DNA from: Triglochin maritima
Lineage: Eukaryota; Streptophyta; Magnoliopsida; Alismatales; Juncaginaceae
Direction of reading: 5' to 3'
DNA: 64,000 nt
NCBI GenBank assembly: GCA_963682175.1
Contig: OY821787.1
Span: forward strand, 22,298,501 to 22,362,500
Shown here: positions 11,329-22,138 of the stretch, in pieces
Numbering within the stretch: the stretch's first letter is position 1
Layout of the letters: the number at the start of each line of letters is the position of its first letter
The notes under the pieces: generated by a model
Told to the model about the DNA's origin: nothing
What the model saw: only the letters and a program-made list of their open reading frames with translations
Databases searched by the model: none
Translations under genes and position numbers: made by a program

Positions 11329-11775
11329 TGAAAGAGACAATATAAAACTAACTAAGAAAATTATTTTTTTGACTTGACTCATATTACAAGTAGCATTCTT
11401 CTCCACTTGAGTTTCTCTCCAAGGCTTACTCTAAGTAGAGAGAATTAAAAAGGAGGAAAAATAGTTCTATTTATAGCCATGTAAAAAGGTAACCAGGGAC
11501 AATCCCGCGGTATGGGACTAAAATGCATACAATAAATAGACATTAGACAATATGACAAACAGCTACGCCAAGGGAGGTTGCCATTGTTCATATTGGACCT
11601 TCAATTGGCAATCTATGGCAATCTTGGTTTGATTAGCCCTGCTTTTGGACGGCTTGCTTATGACTTGATTTCTTGATGTTTATTGAACCCCATTTGGTTG
11701 TTGAGGTTTGGAACCGGATCTAATTGCCAAAATACTCTTCATGATGGTGTGGAGTTTCTTGATTTGCTCATTGGT
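11329..11775 (-). repeat. Solo LTR H segment, copy 1 of LINE-flanking direct repeat
   Basis: 447 bp from TGAAAGAGACAATATAAAAC to TTTGCTCATTGGT. It matches 14658-15140 in the same orientation with roughly 10-15 percent visible difference, including private text such as CGCCAAGGGAGGTTG not found in the other LTRs. The two copies abut the two ends of the LINE. Confidence 0.8.
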
Positions 11776-11776
11776 C

Positions 11777-14656
11777 AACTTTTGGGAAGGTTACACATAA
11801 GGTGGGAGAGGCTTGTGTTGCTCGTAAGGAAGTGAGGAGGAAACAATTGGACGACCCACATGATGTTGAGCTCTCCCTCTCTGAAGGGGCAGCAAAGGAG
11901 TCTCTTGCACGAACTCTTGCTTGGGAGGAGTCTATTATTCGACAAAAATCAAGGGTGAAATGGTTAAAAGAGGGGGACCAAAACACTAGGGTATTCAATG
12001 CACAACTTAGACTGAGGAGAGCCACCAACCAAGTGAGAGTGTGTGAGCATACGACCATCGTGGAACAGGAGGGAGAGATCCGGGATGCCTTCCGGCATTT
12101 TTATACTAACTTGTTTGCTAATGATTTGCATGTGACACCTCTTTCCCCCTCCCTCATTTTACCACAACTTCTACCGACGGAGGGGACTGAGTTAACACGT
12201 GACCTTGACATGAAGGAGTTTGACGATGTGGTACTAAACACAAACGTGGATAAAGAGATGGGACCCGATGGCTTCAATGCAAAGTTCTTCAAGGCTGCAT
12301 GGGATCTCATCAAGAGATATGTGTTCACGACCATACGTTCTTATATGGACAACGGGAAGGTGTTGGCCAAATGGAAATCTACATCAATCACGCTTATCCT
12401 AAACAAGAAAGCTCCGCTCTCAGTGGAGGATTATCGACCCATAGTGCTATGTAACATGACCTATAGATTCACATCCAAAGTACTTCCAAACTGATTGAAG
12501 GGGTTGCTACCACGTCTCATTGGAGAAAATCAAAGTGTTTTTGTCAAAGGAAGGAGAATTGGGGACAACATTCTTCTTGCACATGAGCTTTGTCATAACC
12601 TCCATCTCGACAAAGGGAAGGGACGAATGTGCAATAAATTTGACATCCGGAAAGCGTATGACTCCATCTCGTGGGTCTTTCTAGATGAAGTGTTGAAACG
12701 ATTTGGCCTCCCGATTAAGTGGAGGAGACTCATTATGTACTGTGTTTGAGCCTCTTTCATGGTCACGGTAAATGGTTCCAACTCCTCCCCTTTTGTGGCC
12801 AGAAATGGCTTGAGACAAGGTGATCTGTTGGCACCCTACTTGTTTGTTATGTGTATGGAAGTCTTGAGTGGGATGGTGAAGAAGGCGGTTGTAGATGGAC
12901 GTATTGAGCCACTTGCTTGTGGAGATATCACCGTATCACACTTAATATTTGTTGATGATGTACTATTATTTGCAAGGGCCACAAAGGAAAAGGCATGAGC
13001 TATTACGGGTGTACTTGAGGAATTCACAGCTTGCTCGGGGCTGAGCTTTAGTGTGTCGAAAAGACAAATCTTTATGGGGCGTGAAGCGTGTCATGGTGCA
13101 TGGATTGCAGCACACCTTGGTATGGAGTCAAAGGATTTCCCCGTCACATACCTTGGGTTGCCATTGTTCTCCTAGAGGATGTGGAGAACCCATGGCACGA
13201 CACTTGTCAACAAAGTGAAGGCAAGACATAGCACATGGCAACAAAATTTATTATCTATTGTGGGAAGGGTGTCACTTGTGTGGAGCGTCCTTGTCTCCTC
13301 TAGCTTATATTGGACCTCTGCCTTCCTAATCCCTCGAAGAACCTTGCAAGAGATCGAGAGCCTTATGTGTCACTTCATATAGGGGGGTCCGAAGAAGTGG
13401 GCTGCGGTAGCTTTGAGAGATATATGTACACCAAAGGATGAAGGTGGGTTTGGTCTCAAAAGCCTAACAGACTAGAATGATGTGGGCCTACTACGCTTGT
13501 TTTGGCTTGTGGTGGCGGAAGGCAACTCTCTTTGGGTGAAGTGTGTGCTCCGGAAATACTTGAAGAACCGCTACATTTGGCTTGCACGACATCCACCCAC
13601 CTCCACTTGGGCTTGCAGGGGGCTACTTAGAGTCTGAGACATTGCTAGACGGCACATCCAATACGAGGTGGGGATTGGAGAAGAAATCCGCTTCTTCCAA
13701 TTTCCATGGTGTGGAGAACTGTTTCAATGTGAGAGTTCAGGGGAGCGGTTACACTATGAGTTGGGAGTGCGGTGGGACACGAAAGCTTCATATTTCATTA
13801 GAGAAGGAGAGTGGAATCTTCCACCCCCAAGATCTACCTTGATGGAGGAAGTCCACTTAAGGATAAAAAATACGCGAATCCAAGGAGCCACGACCAACCA
13901 AACGGGGATTGACGGAAAGGGCACCACGCTTGGAATTAAAGAAGTGTGGAAATGGGTGAAGCCACCGAGAAGCAAGGTCGCATGGGCTGGTATAGTGAGG
14001 CATAAGCATGTTATTCCTAAGCATGCACTCACGGCTTGGATGGCATTGAGGGGTCATCTACTCATCAAGAGACTTATGAACCAACGAGGAGCAAAGCACG
14101 ACCCGGTTTGTAGCGTTTGCGAGAGGGAAGAGTAAGACGTGGAGCATCTATTTTCGGGGTGCACATACATAACGGAGGTTTGGGCAGCACTACTAATCAT
14201 CTTGAAGCTCAGCACTATAGTTGCACGACATTTAGAAGGCGAAGCTACACATCTCTCCCACGCATGTGGTAGCCGGCTTGGAAATGTGGTGTGGCAGTGG
14301 GCTTTCAATCCTATGATACACTAGTGTTGGCTCTCGCAAAACCGAAGAATATTCGAGTGAGAAAAGAGGTTGCCGGTAGATATAATGGCTGCCATCAAAG
14401 ACACTATTTGATGCCTATGGGACAATGTTAAGAAGCTTGCAAAAAGTGAAGAGGAAGAGCAAGAATTTCAGATCACATGGAGTTAGGCTAGTTGATGCGC
14501 ATTGTACGTAGTATAACGTTACATATACCTACAACGTAGAGCTTGCTATATCATGTACAAGTAGGGCAAAGGCCGGGTATGCATGTAGCATGCACCCGCG
14601 CACTTATCGTCTATTTCAAGGCCAAGCATCCCTTTTGCTTTGTAAAAAAATAATAA
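11777..14656 (+). mobile_element. 5'-truncated L1-like LINE (copy a)
   Basis: A 2.9-kb plus-strand non-LTR retrotransposon fragment with an ORF2 remnant and 3' tail. The 3' end reads CCTTTTGCTTTG followed by an A-rich tail (TAAAAAAATAATAAATG), the expected poly(A)-type LINE end. The endonuclease domain and ORF1 are absent, typical of 5' truncation during target-primed reverse transcription. It is flanked by 447- and 483-bp direct repeats of host LTR sequence instead of the usual short TSD. The same family occurs at 22717-24400. Confidence 0.88.
11802..14483 (+). pseudogene. LINE ORF2 remnant: reverse transcriptase and zf-RVT region
   Basis: The protein would copy LINE RNA at the nicked target. 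In order: an upstream segment with SRVKWLKEGDQNTRVFN, the RT motifs MGPDGFNAKFF, DYRPIVLCNM, KFDIRKAYDSISW (motif A Asp), GLRQGDLLAPYLF and HLIFVDDVLLFA (FVDD in place of the usual FADD), then FPVTYLGLPLF and the C-terminal zinc-binding RT-associated region with WKWVKPPRSKV and CSVCEREE-DVEHLFSGC. The frame is broken by stops at about 12492, 12747, 12996, 13173, 13380, 13474, 13630, 14133 and 14322, so it is dead. The endonuclease domain is missing. Confidence 0.9.
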
Positions 14657-14657
14657 A

Positions 14658-15140
14658 TGAAAGACACAATATAAAACTAACTAAGAAAATGATTTTATTG
14701 ACATGACTCACATTACAAGTACAATCCTTCTCCACTTGAGTTTTGATCCAAGGCTTACACTAAGTAGAGAGAATTCCACACCAAGCAATTGGTAATTACA
14801 AAGGAGGAAGAATAGTTCTATTTATAGACATGCAAAAAGGTAACCAGGGAGAACCCCCAGTATGGGACTAAAACGCATACAATAAATGGACATAAGAAAA
14901 TATAACAAACACCCACGCCAAGGGAGGTTGTCATTGGGCCATGTTGGACCACCCTGGCGGTCTATGGCTATTGATTGGCGGTCCATCTTGGTCTGATTGG
15001 CCCCACTTTTGGATGGCTTGTTTCAGGAGTTGATTTCCTGAAGTTTTGTGAAGCCGATTTGGTTGGTTAGGTTTGGGGTCGGATCTAATTGCCAAAATAC
15101 TCCTCATGATGGTGTGGAGCTTCTTGATTTGCTCATTGGT
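14658..15140 (-). repeat. Solo LTR H segment, copy 2 of LINE-flanking direct repeat
   Basis: 483 bp starting TGAAAGACACAATATAAAAC immediately after the LINE A-tail and reaching TTTGCTCATTGGT. The LTR then continues to its end at 15352. It includes a palindrome remnant (CCTGGCGGTC and TGATTGGCGGTCC) at about 14955-14990 and a TATA-like box on the minus strand near 14815. Confidence 0.8.
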
Positions 15141-15352
15141 TATTTTGGTTTTACATCTCGGTCCTTCTCTCTTGCATCTCAGTCCATAGGTCTTGCATCT
15201 GTCATTTTCCTTGCTTTTAAGTCATTTTTGAGTCTCTTCTTCTCAAACCTATTTATTCCTGAAACATAAACATAAAACTCGTTACGTAGGATTGCTTAGG
15301 TTCAAAATAGAGAATCTAAGACATAAATATATGTATGATATGTTGTCAATCA

Positions 15353-15579
15353 AAGCCCAACAGAGAAGTATGCGTCTTGACAAAGGAGACGAACTGGAGA
15401 AGATGGAGACCAAAACTAGCTACCTCTACCGCTAATAGGATGTGGCGGACCGCTGATTGGCTGTTGGAATTAGCTGATTGGTCTCCAGATATCAACGTTG
15501 CGGACACCGCATGAGATTGAGCATTTCAGATATAGAATGAGAGGTGTAGGGTTGCGAAGAGAGTATTTAAGTAAGGGGT
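15353..15579 (-). other. Ath-I post-integrase non-coding region
   Basis: Non-coding sequence between solo LTR H and the integrase C-terminus. It contains a variant of the paired palindrome, ACCGCTAATAGG then GGACCGCTGATTGGC, near 15436-15470. No gene is seen. Confidence 0.5.
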
Positions 15580-16560
15580 GTGTAAAATGTCAAAAATGGC
15601 CTCCAAGTATGGTTTCTGCTGATGTCCATTAACTTTGAACACGTCATTGTTACTTGGGTTTTGAATCTCAACCGCCCTTTGAGGGAAAACGGTTGACACA
15701 ATATAGGGTCCATACAAACGACTCCAAAGTTATCCCGGAACCAAGTGGAGGTTGGAGTTATACAATAAGACTTTTTTGTCCCAACGTGAAAGTTTTGATC
15801 CGGACCATGCGGTAATGGAAAATTTTGGTGCGGGACATGCAAATCTTGGTATTTTTGTATGCCTCATTTCTTAACTCCTCCAACTCAGTGAGGTCCAACT
15901 TCCGGTTCACACAAACAATATCAAGGCTCATTATAAGATGTTTGATTTCCCATAATGCTCGGTGTTCAAGCTCTACAGGAAGATGACAAGCCTTGCTATA
16001 CACAATCCGATAGGGAGACATCCCTCAGTCAGTTTTATACACGGTGTGGAAGGCCCACAATGCGTCATTCAACTTAACTGACCAATCATTCCTTGAAGCA
16101 TTAACCGTCTTTTCGAGTATCTTCTTGATTTGACGGTTGGAGATTTCCACCTGGCCACTGGTTTGAGGATGTTAAGGTGTGGCCAACTTGTGCATGACGG
16201 AATATTTCCTCATCACTGCTTCGAAGGATCGGTTCACAAGGTGAGTCCCTCGATCGCTTATGATACAACGAGGTGTCCCCAACCTCGCAAAGATGTGTTC
16301 TTTAAGTATTTGATCATGACCTTGTAATCGTTTGTGCAAGTGGGCATCACCTCAACCCACTTCGACACATAATCAACCATCACAAGAATGTAGGTGTGAC
16401 CATGGCACACGGGAAAAGCACCCATGAAGTGATTTCCCCAAACATCAAAGATGTCGACCACTAGGATAGGACTTAGTGGCATCATATAACGTCTCCCAAT
16501 GCGGCCCACACGTTGACACTGATCTCATACTTTGCAAAATGCAAAAGCATCTTGGAATAT
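15580..16560 (-). pseudogene. Ath-I integrase remnant
   Basis: Minus-strand integrase in broken frames. From 16560: DAFAFCK (end of the HHCC zinc region, the first half of which is missing), GRIGRRYMMPLSPILVVDIFD, VWGNHFMGAF, YILVMVDYVSKWVEVMP, then GMSPYRIVYSKACHLPVELE, and the C-terminal YGPYIVSTVFPQ/DVFKVNGHQQKPYLE. The first catalytic Asp, in Ath-B's WGIDFMGPF, is His here (WGNHFMG), so the enzyme is dead even apart from the frameshifts. The N-terminal break coincides with the start of the displaced block at 16565. Confidence 0.85.
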
Positions 16561-16564
16561 CGGT

Positions 16565-17285
16565 CGGCGCATCCCAAGTCGGATGACTCGAAAGCTCGAG
16601 GCACAAAGTCCCCTCAGAGCTACTTTCCCGAGTGATAGGAGCCGTGCGAGAAGAGAGAACACCTATTCACTTGTTTCTTATCTACACATGAACCAAAACC
16701 CCTACACTTAATGTCTCACAACAAGATTTAAAGGGTCATTGACTACAACAAACTTTCTTAAATTAACAGACACGAATTATTGACTCACTACGTTCGGGGT
16801 GAACTTCTTTAATTGTTTGAGTACTGAAACCTTATGATTACTCGCCCGCCGAGGGAAAACCGGGGTGCATCCTAACGACTCAATAAGTCCTAAAGCCACT
16901 GTACTAGATATCCTAATGCATCAAGTTCAAGACAATTTTGGGAGCTTTCTTTTTACTTTGCCTCTCAACGGTTTTGCACATGTTAAACACACGCAAAACC
17001 CACAAAACATTTTCTTTTGCAAACACATGAAGATTTTAAAAGAAATGTGAAAATTTTAAAGCATTAGGCAAGCAAAAGAAGACAAGTCACCAAAGGATCA
17101 TGGCAAGCATATATATCAATATTAAATGCAGCGCACTAACATGAGCCTAGTAGTACAACAAAAGAAAATGAAATAAAAACAAAAAGACACACAAACTATG
17201 TACACACGTCAAAATGCACACCCCCCCCCACACCTAATCCATGCATTGTCCTCAATGTATGGCAAAATGCTGACAACGCATGGAT
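16565..17285 (-). other. Displaced Athila 3' non-coding block (part b)
   Basis: Non-coding. It matches 48775-49475 of Ath-D1 (CGGTCGGYGCATCCCAAG, ACTTTCCCGAGTGATAGGAG, CCGAGGGAAAACCGGGGTGCA, GGAGCTTTCTTTTTACTTTGCC), including the poly-C and CATGCATTGTCCTCAATG end. In the related elements it continues directly from part a, which in Ath-I lies 14 kb away at 1673-2315. Here it sits between RNase H and integrase, where no non-coding sequence is expected. Confidence 0.75.
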
Positions 17286-17360
17286 ATGGTGTACCAGACT
17301 AATGACAGTGGCCAGAGGTGCCCGAAGAGGCAACAATTTCCTATAGATCTTCCGGTTTAG

Positions 17361-17880
17361 TTAGGCTAAAATGACATTTTGCTCCTCAACCGCCATCTCA
17401 GAAATGTCGGTGTTAAAGACCATTCCTGAGCTCACAGATGAGCTTGGGGAACATGCTCTAACATCCTCCTTCATGTGATCAGGCACCCATGCCTTAGGAA
17501 GGCAATGGGAAATGGTGGGGTCATCTTCGCTACCTCGAGGTCGGTGCCTTTGCGCCTCAGCATGCACTCATATCGTGGGATGTCCAACATGCCACACAAT
17601 TTGGTAACCAGGGCAAGCAAACAGTGTATTTCTTTTAGCTTAGCATTCACCAAAACGTCGAACAACGTTCGACAAATGTAGTGAGGTGAACCATCCATAA
17701 GACTATACATGATCCGCAAATTAGGTGTTAAGAATGTGGGGGTTCGCTCTTGGCCCAACACATTTATACACACCCACCTTGCTACAATGTGCACATTGGA
17801 GTAAATGTGCGCATTAGGTACTCCCCCATGCGATGATATAGGTTGCCCGCGCCCAAATTGTGTGGCATCCCACTAGAAGC
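17361..17880 (-). pseudogene. Unknown Athila-associated ORF, C-half
   Basis: From 17880 the minus strand reads FGRGQPISSHGG (in a broken frame), then the open stretch HIVARWVCINVLGQ, FLTPNLRIMYSLMDG, PHYICRTLFDVLVNAK and DIPRYECML. This matches the C-terminal half of the putative plant transposon protein found 3' of integrase in Athila elements; no function is known. It begins at the same GRGQPISSH motif where the N-half at 2316-4069 ends, so the two pieces are complementary. The short direct repeat CATCCCACTAGAAG at about 17868 and 17898 marks the junction with RNase H-side sequence. Confidence 0.6.
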
Positions 17881-17919
17881 ACTCAACGATTAGGTCATCC
17901 CACTAGAAGTGCTTGACTA

Positions 17920-18455
17920 ACAACTTGAACTTTTCTATCTCATTTCTTGTCCAATGCTTTGGCACTTCCCGGTCACTAAATAGTTCACAATATCGACAAA
18001 CCTGGGGGGTTAGGCTATTGCCATGAGATTCTCTTCAGGGAAGTACTCAACACGAATGCATGACAATTGGTCAGTGATGACGTTTTCACACCCTTTCTTA
18101 TCGTGTATCTCAAGCTCAAACCCTTGTAACAACAAGATCCAATGAAGGAGACGGGGTTTCACATCCTTCTTAGACAAAAGGTAGCGAAGAGCTAAGTGAT
18201 CAATGTAGATGATGACCTGCGACCCAATGAGGACTGACAAATTTTTTCCAAGGCAAATATAATCGCAAGGAACTCTTTCTCAGTAACAGAGTAGTTTAGT
18301 TGGGCGTCATTGAGAGTACACCTAGCGTAATAGATTACATGAGGCAATTTGTCGACTCTCTGACCCAAAACTGCTCCAACCGCATAGGCAGAAGCATCAC
18401 ACATCAGCTTAATGGGAAGAGTCCACACCGGTGCCTTGATAATTAGAGTAGGTCA
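17920..18455 (-). pseudogene. Ath-I RNase H remnant
   Basis: The Ty3/Gypsy RNase H that degrades template RNA during reverse transcription. Minus strand from about 18428: LMCDASAYAVGAVLGQR (DAS motif), [32 protein letters not shown], then after a frameshift near 18240 [17 protein letters not shown] (YSDH-type motif, here YIDH), [18 protein letters not shown] and ENVITDQLS. It continues into [14 protein letters not shown] and breaks off at the displaced block. One frameshift and several stops make it inactive. Confidence 0.88.
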
Positions 18456-18540
18456 GCTCACGCTTCAAGAACTCAAAGGACGTGAGACACTCGAGTGTGA
18501 ACTCGAAAGGGGTGTCTTTGGCAAGTAGGCTCATCAATGG

Positions 18541-19366
18541 TCAAGCAAGCGTGATGAAGTCTTTAATGAAACACTGATAAAAACCGGCATGGCCAAGGAA
18601 TGAACGAATGTCCTTTACTAAGATGGGTGGTGGTAGCTTATAAATAACCTCAATCTTTGCTGGATCCACCACAATTCCATTCTGAGATACCATGTTTCCC
18701 AACACAATGCATTTCATGACCATAAAATTACATTTTTCCATATTGAGGGCTAAGTTCGTTTTCGTACATCTCTTAAGAACCAGGCTTAAGTGGTGTAAGC
18801 ACTCTTCAAAGGAGGTCCCATGGACCAAGAAGTCATCCATGAAAATCTCAAGGAACCTCTCAACCATGTCGGAAAAGATACTCAACATGCAACGCTGGAA
18901 TGTTGCAGGTGCATTGCATAGTCCTAAAGGCATACGTCTATACGCAAATGTCCCAAAAGGGCATGTGAAAGTGGTCTTCTCTTGATCCTCAGGTGCCACT
19001 GGAATTTGATTGTACCCCGACTTCTTTGGCAATACAGACTCGCCACCCACATTTGAAGTCGGGTTGGAACCAATTCATTTTGTTCATTACGAACGACTGT
19101 GGTACCCGACTTCTTTGGCACAACTAGGACAGGCTTACCCATGCTCTATCCGAGATAGGAAAATTTTTCCCATTGTCTGAACATTTAATGATTTCTTTCT
19201 TGACCACCTTGGCCATGGCTGGATTCAACCAACGTTGGGAGTCCTGACGCGGACGTGCCTCATCCTCCATATAGATATGGTGTTGCACGATGGTGGGACT
19301 TATCTCTTTAATGTCATTCAAGGACCACCCAATGGTTGACTTATACTCAGTTAGAACTTGAATCAA
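18541..19366 (-). pseudogene. Ath-I reverse transcriptase remnant
   Basis: Minus-strand Athila RT. From 19366: TIGWSLNDIKEISPTIVQH, PRQDSQRWLNP, KCSDNGKNFPISD, VLVVPKKSGTTVVRNEQNE, SGYNQIPVAPEDQEKTTF, YRRMPLGLCNAPATFQRC, LEIFMDDFLVHG (catalytic MDD kept) and FLGHAGFYQCFIKDF. About 40 residues between the LQ(T)GW position and SGYNQI, including the CIDYRKLN motif and the first catalytic Asp, have been deleted and replaced by a few unrelated residues. The lineage call is secure; it is inactive. Confidence 0.9.
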
Positions 19367-20310
19367 TCACTCTTCTTGATCTTGAGTCAATGTCGATGAG
19401 ATGATCACTGGGAATGACTGATTTGGACCAAGAAAACCATGTTTCAGTTCCTTTGGAAGTTCCTTAAGCTCAACACTGGGTGGTTCCTCATGGCAGGGTG
19501 CGATATCCAACTCAGGGGGTATAATAGGAGGAGCTCGCATGTGATGAATAGCATGCACATCGTCGCTCAACTCACCCCCATCCACTTCATGATCGCAATC
19601 ATCCATGATCTTTTCATTCAAATTTTCATTAATCAGGGGGTACTCTTATTCTATTGCTTCTTGAACTTCCCGGATAAGATTGCTTTCCATGGGGTCCTCA
19701 AAAGATGTTGGTTTCCTGGCCAAGTTGAACACATGGAATGTCACGGTCAAGTTCCCGAACGATAGTTTCATGACTCCAGTTCGACAATTGATTAACGCAT
19801 TTGACATTGCCAGAAGTGGTCTACCCAAAATCAATGGAATATAAGAGTGAGTAGTAGTGATTGGTTCTGTTTCAAGGATGATGAAGTCAACAAGAAATAT
19901 GAAATTCAGACCTTGATTAAGACATCTTCAATGACCCCCATTGGGATTTTGATCGAACAATCAACCAACTGTAAAGTTGATTTCGTAGGCTTGAGCTTGC
20001 CTAGGCTTAATCGTTGATACACATAAGCGGGTTAGAGGTTAACCGCTGACCCTAAATCTAACAAGAAAATATTAATGGGAGAGTCCCCAATGACACATGA
20101 AATTGTTGGACTTCCCGGGTCCTTCAATTTTACGTATGTTGGCTTTGAAATGATCGAACTCACATTAGCCGCCAAAAAGGCTTTACTAGGGATGTTGGTT
20201 TTCCTCTTGAACGTACAGAGATCCTTCATGAATTTTGCATAGGGAAGTATTTGTTCAATCATGTCTAACAAAGGAATGTTGACATTCACTTTCTTGAATA
20301 TCTCCATCAT
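19367..20310 (-). pseudogene. Ath-I protease and protease-RT linker remnant
   Basis: Retropepsin-like protease that would cut the polyprotein. From 20310: VNIPLLDMIEQILPYAKF, KDLCTFKRKTN, KAFLAANVSSI, IFLLDLGSAVNL (the DLG catalytic motif typical of Athila), a broken stretch at 19835-20031, then ILGRPLLAMSNALINCR and MKLSFGNLTVTFHVF. The linker 19621-19367 is acidic (IMDDCDHEVDGGELSDD) with PPSVELKELPKELK and LTQDQEE leading to RT. This gag-pro is of the same type as Ath-D1/D2. Confidence 0.85.
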
Positions 20311-20399
20311 TTTATCGACATTGTCACTTTGTTTCTTAGTTAAGCTACTAGGATATGGAGCTTTTGGTAGGAAGGTTTTTAGCGGTGCCTAAGAAGGAG

Positions 20400-22138
20400 G
20401 CATTGGTGTATTACCCCCACCCTCAGCCTCTTTCTAACCATCATTACCATGAAGGGGCTGCACAGGCTGCACTAATGGTGGCTACGACATGGAAATTTGG
20501 TTGTCAACCTTTTTCCAACTCATTAATGTCACAATGGCATTAACGTGGTTAACAAGTTCTCCCACACTATTTGTTTTCCGTGCACATGGTGTTGAACTCG
20601 GAATGTAAGTGTTCAGGTGGTGGTACTCACGTGGATTGGTCTCATGTTGGCTACGAAGTGTCCTTGGTTCTCTGACATGTATAGATTGGTTTAATTGGCC
20701 CACCTGAATCTCAAAAGGTTTCAGGAATTGCTTAGTGGAAGTTAGATCTTGTATAGTGGTCCTATGGGCGTGACCCTGGTTAGATATGAATTTTTTGATC
20801 AAGTTCTCAAGCGACCCAAACCCGACTTCATTATTGTTTCCACTGAGAAACTCTGGTGGGCCAACGGGTTGGGCATGGGTAGGATGTGTCTAAGATGGAT
20901 GCATGGATGATGAATGCATGTTGTGTTTGTAAAGTTGTGTTGGGGGTGTGAATAGTTAGAAGGACCACCTTGACAATTAGTTTGTCTTTAAGAGAAGTTT
21001 GGGTGATTCCTCCAACCTGGGTTATATGATGAAGAATATGGGTCATTTTGGGGGTGGTAGTTAATGGCATTGACCTGCTCCATTACTGCAGCCATGTAGC
21101 CACACTCCTCGCTCACATGACCAACCATAACACAGCTACAACATGAAGTGGAACTACATGCAGATGCTTGGGAACTTTTCATTTGGTTCTGGAGCTCTAT
21201 CGAGTCCATATGACGCATCATGGCTGCATAGCATGCCTAAATGTCCATATCGGAATCGATGGCAAAAATTGAACCTGCTTTCGCTTGGTTGGAATTTGTG
21301 ATCCTCGCTCCTATGCTACTACGTGATGCAGGTGGTTCACTAAAACATTCTCATTGCATGGACTTTTCAGCGAGGTCTTTGAGAAAAGCCCCTGCGTGTC
21401 TCTCTTCCTTTCCCAAGAAATCTCCTTGACCCATGGATTCAAGAAACGTTCGGGATAAAGTACTCAAACCTTTATACACAATTTGACAAAGGCACTACAA
21501 CTCAATCCTATGGTGAGGGCATGAGGAAAGTAGCTCCTTAAACTTCTCAAAGTATGCATGGAATGTTTCAGACTCGAGTCAATAGCAAGAATTGATTTCT
21601 TGTCTCAACTTTTAGGTCCGTTGAGGAGGAAAACACATTTTCAGAAATGCATATTGAAACTGGTCCCAAGTTGTGAAGGTGCTCACTTGGTGGCTATATA
21701 CAACCACAACTTGGTGTAACTTGGTATGATCTTTCAAAGCGAAAGTGACTAGTCAAAGATGGATGGTGTCTGTGCTCAGCTGCTGCACATTAAACATAAC
21801 ACAGACCTCCTCAAATTCTCTGACAAAAAGAGGGATATACTGAGGCGATATACTGAGGCAGCATGGTGATATACTGAGGTTTAGCCTCAAAGTGGTTCCC
21901 AATTTCTTGGGGCAATGCGATGTAGGATGGAAGAGCAGTCTGTCCGGAAAGCATCGGCCATGTAGAGAAATGGGAACAGGTGGGTCCAGCAATTGCTCCT
22001 CCTCGGGGTATTGATCAGCCATGGAACCCAGACTGTGTGGGAATGAGAAGGGGAAGGTGTCGAGAAATCAACTACCAAGGCAAGATTGATGACGTGCCTT
22101 GTCAAACGGTCACTCTTCTCTCGTACCCACACAAGCAT
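20400..22138 (-). pseudogene. Ath-I gag remnant
   Basis: From 22138 the minus strand reads MLVWVREKSDRLTRHVINLA and then MADQYPEEEQLLDPP in another frame, paralleling MLSWTRDESGRLTRSVVNPA and MAANFREEEQLLDPP of Ath-D1. Capsid remnants follow (VREFEEVCVMFNVQQLSTD), then MDSIELQNQ, a degraded knuckle CCSCVMVGHVSEEC and NDPYSSSYNPGWRNHPNFS, and a C-terminal part with HVNAIVTLMSWKKVDNQIS. Many stops and frameshifts are present. The shared start and middle sequences make Ath-I the closest relative here of the Ath-D gag. Confidence 0.85.

Larger units (their letters stand above)
4070..15352 (-). mobile_element. Solo LTR H (Athila-type), interrupted, TSD AAGCC
   Basis: The LTR starts TGATATG at 4070 and ends GTCAATCA at 15352, flanked by AAGCC at 4065-4069 and 15353-15357. 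It was broken by three later insertions. LTR text is at 4070-4345, 9383-9775, 11276-11776 and 14658-15352. The start carries ACCGTAAGTGCATGG and the U5 stem at 4102-4117, and TATA boxes (minus) lie near 11463 and 14815. Joining its flanks restores continuous Ath-I sequence between the unknown ORF (4069) and the post-integrase region (15353). Part of its sequence is present twice, on both sides of the LINE. Confidence 0.85.
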
